Positions 29,430 through 36,820 of a stretch of 64,000 nucleotides of DNA are shown here, one piece after another. Every line of letters starts with the position of its first letter. Positions within the stretch are counted from its first letter, which is position 1. Position numbers and translations under genes: made by a program. The stretch covers positions 88,532-152,531 of the forward strand of contig CAVSMM010000016.1 of NCBI GenBank assembly GCA_963729165.1. The letters are read 5' to 3'. Below the pieces are notes generated by a model that was not told the origin of the DNA, did not search any database, and saw only the letters and a list, made by a program, of their open reading frames with translations. The stretch is from JACCZX01 sp963729165. Lineage in GTDB: Bacteria; Pseudomonadota; Gammaproteobacteria; Burkholderiales; Burkholderiaceae_F.

Positions 29430-31064
29430 ATGAGTTCTAACGTCAAAGTCGCGGTTGCACAGATCAATTGCACCGTCGGCGACTTCGAGGGCAACAGCAG
29501 AAGGATCATCGAAGCGGCATCGCGTGCCGCTGCAGCGGGAGCAGACCTGCTGCTGACGCCGGAACTGTCTCTGGCCGGCTATCCCCCTGAGGACTTACTT
29601 CTACGCCGTGCATTTTACGCAGCCAGCGACGATGCGTTGCCGAGGTTGACCGCGCAGTTGCTGCAGTTTCCGGACCTGACGGTCATCGTTGGCCACCCGC
29701 TCGCGCGCGAAGGCCATCGATTCAATGCGGCCTCGCTGTTGCAGGGCGGGGTCGTGCTGGGCACTTACTGCAAACACGACCTGCCGAACTACGACGTGTT
29801 CGACGAGCAGCGTTATTTCACGCCGGACAATCGCCCGCTTGTGTTCGAGCTCAATGGCACTTCATTTGGCGTAAATATCTGCGAGGACACCTGGTTCTCG
29901 TATGCACCGGAGTGCGCGAAATCGGCAGGTGCGCAGGTGTTGATGGTGCCCAATGGCTCGCCGTTTCATCTGGGCAAGCAGAAGCAGCGCTTCGACACGC
30001 TGCGCGCGAACGTTTCGCGCTACCGGATGCCAGTCGTGTATGCCAACCTGGTCGGAGGACAAGATGAGCTGGTCTTCGACGGCGGCTCGTTTGTGCTCGA
30101 CGCCCACGGCAAGCTGGTGGCAAGCGCGCCACAGTTCGAGGAGAGCCTGCTACTGGTGGACTTCATCGACGGCGTCCCGCAGCCCTCTGCCGTTGCTGTC
30201 GAGCCGAAGGAAGAGGCGCTCGCGTACGCGGCACTGGTGCTCGGCGTCCGCGACTATCTGGGCAAGAACAATTTCCCCGGCGCGATCATCGGGTTATCGG
30301 GAGGAGTCGACTCTGCGTTGACGCTGGCGATCGCGGTCGATGCGCTGGGACCTGAACGCGTGCGCGCGGTAATGATGCCGTCGCAGTTCACGTTGCCGAT
30401 GAGCCTGGAAGATGCAGAGCAGATGGCGCAGACGATGAAGGTGCGCTACGACGTGCTGCCGATCAAGCCTGCATTCGACGCGTACCTCTCCACTTTGGCA
30501 CGCGAATTTCGCGGGCTGCCGTGGGATACCACCGAAGAAAACCTGCAGGCAAGGATCCGCGGGACACTGTTAATGGCGCTGTCCAACAAGTACGGCTCAA
30601 TCGTGCTGACCACCGGCAACAAGTCGGAAACTGCGGTCGGTTACTCGACGCTCTACGGCGATCTCGCCGGCGGCTTCGCGGTGATCAAGGACATCCTGAA
30701 AAGCTTGGTGTACCGGCTGTGCGACTACCGGAACTCGATCGCGCCGGTAATTCCTGAGCGCATCCTCACGCGCGCGCCAAGCGCGGAATTGAAAGCCGAT
30801 CAGACCGATCAGGATTCACTGCCGCCTTACGACGTCCTCGACGAGATCATCGATCTGTACATGCAGCAGGGGCGCTCCATCGCAGAAATCGTTGCGGCAG
30901 ACCATGACGAGGCGATGGTGCGCAAGGTCGTTCGCATGATTCGCCTGTCGGAATACAAGCGGCGCCAATCGCCGGTCGGGATTCGCGTAACTCACAGGGG
31001 ATTTGGCCGCGACTGGCGCTACCCCATCACGAATCGTTTCCGCGAAGAAAGCGTCACGCTCTAG
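29430..31064 (+). CDS. nadE: Glutamine-dependent NAD+ synthetase
   Basis: Makes NAD+ from nicotinate adenine dinucleotide and ATP, with ammonia drawn from glutamine. The N-terminal nitrilase-type glutaminase domain (1-255) has the triad Glu45 (LLTPELSLAGYPP), Lys115 (YCKHDLPNY) and Cys151 (NICEDTW). The synthetase domain has the P-loop-like LSGGVDSALT at 289-298 and TTGNKSETAVGYSTLYGD. At 544 residues it is intact. It is followed 35 bases later by glnB, a usual pairing in Burkholderiales. Confidence 0.96.
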   Translation: MSSNVKVAVAQINCTVGDFEGNSRRIIEAASRAAAAGADLLLTPELSLAGYPPEDLLLRRAFYAASDDALPRLTAQLLQFPDLTVIVGHPLAREGHRFNAASLLQGGVVLGTYCKHDLPNYDVFDEQRYFTPDNRPLVFELNGTSFGVNICEDTWFSYAPECAKSAGAQVLMVPNGSPFHLGKQKQRFDTLRANVSRYRMPVVYANLVGGQDELVFDGGSFVLDAHGKLVASAPQFEESLLLVDFIDGVPQPSAVAVEPKEEALAYAALVLGVRDYLGKNNFPGAIIGLSGGVDSALTLAIAVDALGPERVRAVMMPSQFTLPMSLEDAEQMAQTMKVRYDVLPIKPAFDAYLSTLAREFRGLPWDTTEENLQARIRGTLLMALSNKYGSIVLTTGNKSETAVGYSTLYGDLAGGFAVIKDILKSLVYRLCDYRNSIAPVIPERILTRAPSAELKADQTDQDSLPPYDVLDEIIDLYMQQGRSIAEIVAADHDEAMVRKVVRMIRLSEYKRRQSPVGIRVTHRGFGRDWRYPITNRFREESVTL

Positions 31065-31099
31065 GCCACTACAATCGGCCAAACAAAGCGAGAGCGACG

Positions 31100-31438
31100 A
31101 TGAAACAGATCACTGCGATTATTAAGCCGTTCAAGCTCGACGAAGTGCGCGAGGCGCTGGCCGATGTCGGCGTTACGGGGCTGACGGTCACAGAAGTCAA
31201 GGGCTTCGGGCGCCAAAAAGGACACACCGAGCTGTATCGAGGCGCCGAGTACGTCGTCGACTTTCTGCCGAAGGTCAAGGTCGAAGCCGTCGTTCCCGAT
31301 TCGTTGACGGAACGGGCGATCGAAGCGATCACGAAAGCCGCGCGCACCGGGAAAATCGGTGATGGAAAGATTTTCGTTCGCCCCGTTGAACAGGTGATTC
31401 GGATCCGGACTGGCGAAGAGGGTGAAGCCGCGGTTTAA
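31100..31438 (+). CDS. glnB: Nitrogen regulatory protein P-II
   Basis: Trimeric signal protein that senses 2-oxoglutarate and ATP/ADP and is uridylylated by GlnD. The 112-residue sequence begins MKQITAIIKPFKLDEVREAL, has the T-loop with Tyr51 (GAEYVVDFLPK) and the C-terminal GDGKIFVRPVEQVIRIRTGE. GlnB and GlnK are hard to tell apart from sequence alone; the nadE context and the absence of a neighbouring amtB favour GlnB. Confidence 0.94.
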   Translation: MKQITAIIKPFKLDEVREALADVGVTGLTVTEVKGFGRQKGHTELYRGAEYVVDFLPKVKVEAVVPDSLTERAIEAITKAARTGKIGDGKIFVRPVEQVIRIRTGEEGEAAV

Positions 31439-31472
31439 AAACACAGGCAAGAGATGGCGCGGCGAGGTGACC

Positions 31473-32129
31473 TTAGCCGACTTTCCCACTGGTCGGCTTC
31501 AGCAACACGATCAGTGCGCCGCTTCCACCTTCGGTCGACCGCGCTTGGCAGAACGCGATGACGTCTTCTCGCTGCGCAAGCCATACTTTAGTTTTGCCCT
31601 TCAGTACCGGCTGACGCCCTTTCGACCCCAATCCCTTGCCGTGCACAACGCGAACGCAGCGCAGGCCGCGCTTGCCTGCGTCGCGGACGAAGCCAGCGAG
31701 CAGCTCGCGCGCTTCATCGGTCCGACACCCGTGCAGATCGATCTCGTCCTGAATCACCCATTCTCCGCGGCGTAACTTGCGCAGAACGTCCGCACCGACG
31801 CCGGGCCGGCGAAACGAGAGCTCGTCGTCGGTATGCAGAAGTGTGTCGATTTCAAATTCGTCCGATACCGACGCGACCAGCACAAGTTGATCGTCTTCGC
31901 GTCGCTTGTGCGCGATCGGCGGGTGTGGAGTGCGTTTGTGTTCTACGCGAGAGTGCCCATTGAGCGGCGTCACGTCGCCGACCGCGTCGCGAAACTCATC
32001 CACCGCTCTTACGGTTTGAACCTCGCGCGCACGGAGCTCGGTCGCGGCGCGCTCTTGCTCACGGGCCTTGGCGATGAGCGCATCGCGCAGTGATTCGAGC
32101 TGCGCAAGCTGAGTAAATTTCTCCGTCAT
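31473..32129 (-). CDS. Smr-domain protein (MutS2-like C-terminal nuclease domain)
   Basis: A 218-residue protein with a coiled, charged N-terminus and a C-terminal Smr domain (about 125-205): DEIDLHGCRTDEARELL and VRVVHGKGLGSKGRQPVL match the two Smr signatures (DLHG and HGxG). E. coli YdaL/SmrA- and SmrB-like proteins have nicking or RNA-cleaving activity, so an endonuclease role is likely. It precedes no obvious partner and is separated from trxB by 36 bases on the same strand. Confidence 0.87.
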   Translation of the reverse strand: MTEKFTQLAQLESLRDALIAKAREQERAATELRAREVQTVRAVDEFRDAVGDVTPLNGHSRVEHKRTPHPPIAHKRREDDQLVLVASVSDEFEIDTLLHTDDELSFRRPGVGADVLRKLRRGEWVIQDEIDLHGCRTDEARELLAGFVRDAGKRGLRCVRVVHGKGLGSKGRQPVLKGKTKVWLAQREDVIAFCQARSTEGGSGALIVLLKPTSGKVG

Positions 32130-32165
32130 ACACCGTCAATCCTGCGGGTCGATCAGCAAACACTG

Positions 32166-33152
32166 TTAGGCGGCTAACGCTTCGGGCGCCGGAGCGACGG
32201 CTTCGAGGTTTTCCAGATACTTCTGTGCGTCTAGCGCGGCCATGCAGCCGGTGCCGGCGCTGGTAATCGCCTGACGGTATACGTGATCCTGCACGTCACC
32301 AGCGGCAAACACGCCCGGCACGCTGGTCGAGGTCGCCATGCCGGTCAGTCCGGTCTTGGTGATGATGTAGCCGTTCTGCATATCTAACTGGCCAGCGAAA
32401 ATTTCGGTATTCGGCCGATGGCCAATGGCAATGAAAACGCCCTGTAGCGCGATTTTCTCGATCGCGCCGGTCTGCGTGTTCTTGATACGGACCGCATTCA
32501 CACCGGAGTCGTTACCCAGTACCTCGTCCAGCACGTTGAACGTTTTCATTTCAACCTTGCCTTCTTTGACCTTCTGCATCAGGTGATCAACGTTGATCGG
32601 TTCGGCGCGAAACTTGTCGCGCCGGTGAATCAGCGTCACCTTCTTTGCGATGTTGGTCAAATAAAGCGCTTCTTCAATCGCGGTGTTGCCGCCGCCTACG
32701 ACTGCCACGTCCTGATTCTTGTAAAAGAACCCGTCGCAGGTCGCGCAGCCCGATACGCCCTTGCCCATGAACGCCTGTTCCGATGGCAGGCCGAGGTACA
32801 TCGCGCTGGCGCCGGTAGCAATGATCAACGCATCGCACGTGTATTCGGCCGAATCGCCGATCAGGCGCAACGGCCGCTCGTCGAGCTTGGCGGTATGGAT
32901 GTGGTCGAAAATCACCTCGGTGTTGAAGCGCTCGGCGTGCGCCAGAAAGCGCGTCATCAGCTCCGGACCTTGCACGCCTTGCGCGTCGGCCGGCCAATTG
33001 TCGACATCGGTCGTCGTCATCAGCTGCCCGCCTTGCGCCAGGCCCGTCACCAATACCGGCTTCAAATTGGCGCGCGCGGCGTAAACGGCGGCGGTATACC
33101 CGGCCGGGCCCGAACCCAGAATCAGCACGCGGGCGTGTTTGGATTTCGTCAT
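32166..33152 (-). CDS. trxB: Thioredoxin reductase
   Basis: FAD enzyme that passes electrons from NADPH to thioredoxin. The FAD-binding GSGPAGYTAAVYAARA (13-28), the redox pair Cys136/Cys139 in GCATCDGFFY, the NADPH-binding VVGGGNTAIEEALYL, and the C-terminal FAAGDVQDHVYRQAITSAGTG are all present. The protein is 328 residues and intact. Confidence 0.96.
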   Translation of the reverse strand: MTKSKHARVLILGSGPAGYTAAVYAARANLKPVLVTGLAQGGQLMTTTDVDNWPADAQGVQGPELMTRFLAHAERFNTEVIFDHIHTAKLDERPLRLIGDSAEYTCDALIIATGASAMYLGLPSEQAFMGKGVSGCATCDGFFYKNQDVAVVGGGNTAIEEALYLTNIAKKVTLIHRRDKFRAEPINVDHLMQKVKEGKVEMKTFNVLDEVLGNDSGVNAVRIKNTQTGAIEKIALQGVFIAIGHRPNTEIFAGQLDMQNGYIITKTGLTGMATSTSVPGVFAAGDVQDHVYRQAITSAGTGCMAALDAQKYLENLEAVAPAPEALAA

Positions 33153-33231
33153 AGTGCTCAGCAGATTCCCCTTCGCCGTTTCGAGGCAATTATATTGGGA
33201 CGCTTCGGCTGAAATGAAGACAGGATACGGA

Positions 33232-33444
33232 CTAGCGGGCCTGCTGCTTGTTGCCGCTCACTTGACGCTCGTCCTGACTCGATGCCGACCTGGCAAGCCG
33301 ATAGCTAATCGCGCGCTTGCGAGCTGCCGCAAAGTATTCGTCGTCGCTCATTTTGGCGCCAGAGCGAGAGCGCAGCGCTCGCAGGGCCGGGGTCATCACA
33401 ACCATTGCGATGCCAAGGCCGCTGATGATCAGCGCGGCCTTCAT
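33232..33444 (-). CDS. Small single-helix protein of unknown function
   Basis: A 70-residue protein with one N-terminal hydrophobic helix (ALIISGLGIAMVVMTPAL) and a basic, polar tail (SDDEYFAAARKRAISYRLARSA). I do not recognise the family. Its ATG overlaps the TGA of the preceding 43-residue gene (ATGA), which supports both being translated. Confidence 0.6.
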   Translation of the reverse strand: MKAALIISGLGIAMVVMTPALRALRSRSGAKMSDDEYFAAARKRAISYRLARSASSQDERQVSGNKQQAR

Positions 33445-33572
33445 TCGCCTGCGTCGTCGCGTTCTCGATAGCCCGCCTGCGGGCGGTTCACTTTGTAAAC
33501 AGCCCCGGCAATTCCCACAGCGACCACACCGGCAAGAAAGAAAAGTATCGAAGGACCCACGGCTTGCTCCAC
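33441..33572 (-). CDS. 43-residue small membrane protein
   Basis: GTG at 33572 opens a short frame with one strong membrane helix (PSILFFLAGVVAVGIAGAVY) and a charged tail (KVNRPQAGYRERDDAGE). The stop TGA overlaps the next ATG by three bases, a sign of coupled translation. It lies 100 bases downstream of the triad A response regulator on the same strand, so it may be co-transcribed. No family is recognised. Confidence 0.55.
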   Translation of the reverse strand: MEQAVGPSILFFLAGVVAVGIAGAVYKVNRPQAGYRERDDAGE

Positions 33573-33672
33573 CCTAATTCGAGCCGCAAACTCTAAGGTT
33601 CGGCGGCTCGGGTTGAAGGTGTTTGGAGCGCCCGATTTCCTCCGGGATTTGGGTTAACGGAACTGACCCAAG

Positions 33673-34428
33673 TCACATCTGCCGGAACAGGTGCGTGTAG
33701 CTGTCCGAAACGAGCAGAGTTTCGACGCGAGTCTTCAGCTTGACGAGCATCCGCCCGCGAAAATCGCGCGCTACGCCGGCGATCGACGTTGCGTTGACCA
33801 GCGTCGAGCGATGGATCTGCCAAAACTGGTTTGGATCGAGCTCGTCGACCAGCTCTTTCAACGGCTTGCGAATCAGTGCCTCGCCCTCGCCGGTGACCAC
33901 GCGCGTGTACTTGTTGTCGGCCTGAAAGTAGCTGATCTCATCGACCGTGATCAGCTTCAGACTTTGTCCGACAGACGCATTGATCCAGCGTAGATATTGC
34001 TTGGATGAAGGCTGCGCGTTCGAGTTGATCTTCTCGAGCGCCTCATCGAGCAGTGCCGGAGGCGTTCCGAGCCGCGCCTTGACGCGCGAGACCGCTGTGA
34101 ACAAGCGCGCTGCCGAAACAGGCTTGAGCACGTAGTCGACCGCGCCTTGATCAAACGCAGCCACGGCGTGCTGGTCGTATGCGGTCACGAAAACCACATG
34201 GCAGCGACCGCTGGCTTGCCGGGCGACTTCGAGACCGGTCGCGCCCGGCATCTGAATGTCGAGAAACAACACGTCGGGGCGGTGTTCGTCGAGCAGCCGC
34301 AGCGCCTGCACACCATCGGCGGCCTCGCCGACGATCGCGAGCTCCGGCCACAGCTGCCCGAGTTGCTCGACCAGCTGGTGGCGCAGCGTCGCTTCGTCCT
34401 CGGCGACGATCGCCGTTGGACTGCTCAC
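33673..34428 (-). CDS. LytTR response regulator of sensory triad A
   Basis: A 251-residue regulator. The receiver (1-120) has the acidic pocket AEDE (9-12), Asp57 in LFLDIQMPGATG and Lys in DYVLKPV. The LytTR domain follows from about residue 145 (INASVGQSLKLITVDEISYF, then FWQIHRSTLVNATSIAGV). It ends SYTHLFRQM, almost the same as the triad B regulator (AYNHLFRQM). Its ATG overlaps the stop of the pseudokinase gene by four bases. Predicted to bind DNA as a dimer; target genes are not evident. Confidence 0.92.
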   Translation of the reverse strand: MSSPTAIVAEDEATLRHQLVEQLGQLWPELAIVGEAADGVQALRLLDEHRPDVLFLDIQMPGATGLEVARQASGRCHVVFVTAYDQHAVAAFDQGAVDYVLKPVSAARLFTAVSRVKARLGTPPALLDEALEKINSNAQPSSKQYLRWINASVGQSLKLITVDEISYFQADNKYTRVVTGEGEALIRKPLKELVDELDPNQFWQIHRSTLVNATSIAGVARDFRGRMLVKLKTRVETLLVSDSYTHLFRQM

Positions 34429-35558
34429 GACTCCGAACCGGATGCCGCCGGCACGCGCATCGTCAGCTGTACCGTCGCGTCGTGCTCCTCGCAGTCGAGA
34501 GACGCAGCGCCGCCATACAAACCTGCCAGGCGCTCACGCACGCGCATGAGCTCGGCGTCCTCGGCACAGCCGGCAGGATGGTCGAATCGTAAAACGGTCA
34601 CCACTTGATTGCCGATGTGGCTAATGCCGATTCTGATCGACGCCGGCGGCTCGCCCGACGGCTGCCTGACAGCACGTTGGACCAGCGGTAAGAACAGCAT
34701 CGGATAGAAGCGTGCTGTGAGACAGTCGTCGGGCAGCGTTACAAAAAGCTGGGGACGCCCGCCATGCAACGAAGTCACTACTGCGAGGTACGCCTTAACC
34801 AGATCAATCTCGGCCTCGATTGTCGAGCCCGCCTCTCGCATGCGAGGCAACGCCACTCGCAGATAGGTGATCAATCGGTCGAGATCCTGTGCCGCCTGCG
34901 GTGCGTTCCTGCGATACAGCGTTTCGATATCGACCAGCGAATCGAACAGGAACTGCGGCTCGACCTGCGCCTGCATCGCAATCAGCCGCGCTTCCAGAAC
35001 CTCACGCGCGATACTGGCTTGTGCGCGCTGCGCCGCCAGCACAGCGCGCTGTGTCGCCGAGCGCTGCCGCAAATTCTGCGCGGACGCAATAAACAGAAAG
35101 GCATAAATCGAAAGGTGCGTCGTGTTGCCGATGAACCGCAGCCAGTTAGGCGGCATCGGCTTCGTCTTCTCCATCAATGCCTGCCATACCTGATCAATGC
35201 CTATGGCGGCTGAAATCGGCATCGTGATGGCGGCGGTCAGTGCAGCGCTGACGACTGAGGCGACGACCAGCGCGCTCCAGCGGGTGCGCTCGTTGGGCTC
35301 CTTCGCGACGAACAGCCAAGCCAATAGCGCGAAGGTGAAAATCATCAGCGACACGATCGGCTCGAACGCGAGGGCCCGCCAAATGCCTGGCTTGCCCAGC
35401 TTATCGAACAAGTACGCTAAATCTAGAACCGACGTCACCAGTGTCGCCAACAACACCGCCACCACATGGCCCGAGGTCACGCGCATCGAGCGAAAGCGCG
35501 CAGCGCGTGCGACCGGAGCTGGAAGTGTCTGGCTCGTGCTGATCGGCACTGCGCTCAT
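34425..35558 (-). CDS. LytS-type pseudokinase of sensory triad A (His replaced by Gln)
   Basis: A 377-residue membrane protein with four hydrophobic helices (about 30-165) and a PF06580-like region. The phosphorylation box reads QVEPQFLFDSLVDIETLY: the acceptor His is Gln202 and the following Asn is Asp. The N-box that should read ENAIKHG is PLVQRAVRQ, and no DNGxGF G-box is present. The helical linker (RLITYLRVALPRMREAGST) is well conserved, so dimerisation is probably kept while catalysis is lost. ATG 35558 overlaps the stop of the active kinase (ATGA), which favours it over an in-frame ATG at 35576. The frame is intact, arguing against decay. Confidence 0.88.
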   Translation of the reverse strand: MSAVPISTSQTLPAPVARAARFRSMRVTSGHVVAVLLATLVTSVLDLAYLFDKLGKPGIWRALAFEPIVSLMIFTFALLAWLFVAKEPNERTRWSALVVASVVSAALTAAITMPISAAIGIDQVWQALMEKTKPMPPNWLRFIGNTTHLSIYAFLFIASAQNLRQRSATQRAVLAAQRAQASIAREVLEARLIAMQAQVEPQFLFDSLVDIETLYRRNAPQAAQDLDRLITYLRVALPRMREAGSTIEAEIDLVKAYLAVVTSLHGGRPQLFVTLPDDCLTARFYPMLFLPLVQRAVRQPSGEPPASIRIGISHIGNQVVTVLRFDHPAGCAEDAELMRVRERLAGLYGGAASLDCEEHDATVQLTMRVPAASGSES

Positions 35559-36697
35559 GCTGGCGCTGCCTCCCATTCAACCGGTAGACGAATCGATGCG
35601 GTAACGCCGCGCGGCGCTCCAGCCGTCAGCGTCATCCTGGCGCGAGCTCCATACAGTGCACTCAGCCGCGACCGGGTATTTGCCAAACCAACGCCCGCGC
35701 CCGTGCTACCGGTGAAGCCTGCGCCATTGTCACGCACCTCGACCAGCAAATCATCGCCTTCGCGCCGCGCATGGATATCGATCCGCCCGCCTTCGGGCAG
35801 CGGCGACAGCCCATGCTTGATTGCGTTTTCCACCAGTGTCGGCAACACCATCGGTGGCACCCGTGCGTTGGCAAGGGCGGGATCATGATCGATCGAAAAG
35901 TCCAATCGCTCGCGCATTCGCATCTTCAAGATCGTCAGGAACGAGCGAGCCAGCTCGAGTTCGCGCCCGAGCGTCGAGCCCGATTCGCGCATCGCCGGCA
36001 GCGCAGCACGCAGATAGTTGATCAGGCTGGCAAGCATTTCGCGGCCCTGGTCGGGTGCGGTTTCGTACAGGCGCTTGACGTTGGCCAAGGTGTTGAACAA
36101 GAAGTGCGGCTCGATCTGCGCTTGCAACGCAGTCAGTTGCGCCTCGCACATCTGCGCCTGCAGCGCTTGCTGCCGGCATTCGCTATCGACGAGACGGCAC
36201 CGTGCCTCCTGATCAGCGCGCATCGAGCTGAAAAACCAATATCCCAGAGCGCCAAGCGCAGTCCACAAAGTGAACGTCGAGACGAAGAAACCCGGGTATT
36301 CGCTGAGGCGTCCAGCTATCGGGAACCCGGCCACGACCAGGCGCGCCGGCACGCTGAGCCCCGCGGCGACCGCCGAAGTCAGAACCCCCAATACGAGCGC
36401 GCGCCGCGCAGAAAGAAGCCTGGCGGCGGCAAACGCTTCTGTCAGCGCAATCGCGAGCAGCAATAACAGCCCGCTGATCAGGGTCTGCCGAACGCCGCGC
36501 GCAAGGTGGAACGCCCACTCGTCCAGCGGCTCGTAATACAACGCGGTGATAAACCGCGCGAGCATCAACAGCAGGCAGAAATAGAACACGATCGCGATCG
36601 ATTTGAGATTCCACACGCGCGTGAAGGCATTGCGTGCAATCGTCAGTGAAGGATTACCGGGAGTGCCGACAGCGGAGGTCAAGAGCGGTGGTGTCAT
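35555..36697 (-). CDS. LytS/AlgZ-type sensor histidine kinase of triad A (active)
   Basis: A 380-residue kinase with four hydrophobic helices (about 35-155), a coiled linker and a complete PF06580 kinase core: QIEPHFLFNTLANVKRLYE with acceptor His198, N-box VENAIKHGLSPLPEGG, G-box VRDNGAGF and GVGLANTRSRL. It probably autophosphorylates and passes phosphate to the LytTR regulator two genes downstream. First gene of the three, transcribed away from ftsK. The signal is unknown. Confidence 0.93.
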   Translation of the reverse strand: MTPPLLTSAVGTPGNPSLTIARNAFTRVWNLKSIAIVFYFCLLLMLARFITALYYEPLDEWAFHLARGVRQTLISGLLLLLAIALTEAFAAARLLSARRALVLGVLTSAVAAGLSVPARLVVAGFPIAGRLSEYPGFFVSTFTLWTALGALGYWFFSSMRADQEARCRLVDSECRQQALQAQMCEAQLTALQAQIEPHFLFNTLANVKRLYETAPDQGREMLASLINYLRAALPAMRESGSTLGRELELARSFLTILKMRMRERLDFSIDHDPALANARVPPMVLPTLVENAIKHGLSPLPEGGRIDIHARREGDDLLVEVRDNGAGFTGSTGAGVGLANTRSRLSALYGARARMTLTAGAPRGVTASIRLPVEWEAAPA

Positions 36698-36807
36698 GGG
36701 CAGGATTTTGCTCGGTGCGGCGACCTATCGCAACGTCCGCCGATGAAGCGCGAACTGCGCGGTGCCAAACCCCGGTGGCGGCGACGAATTTTCGACGACC
36801 CGGAACC

Positions 36808-36820
36808 TATAATCGCCCGC
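36808..36820 (+). promoter_or_regulatory. Possible -10 element directly before ftsK
   Basis: A perfect TATAAT at 36808-36813 ends seven bases before ATG 36821. If used, transcription would start at or beside the A of the ATG and the mRNA would be leaderless. No good -35 is seen at the usual spacing, so this is tentative. Confidence 0.35.
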
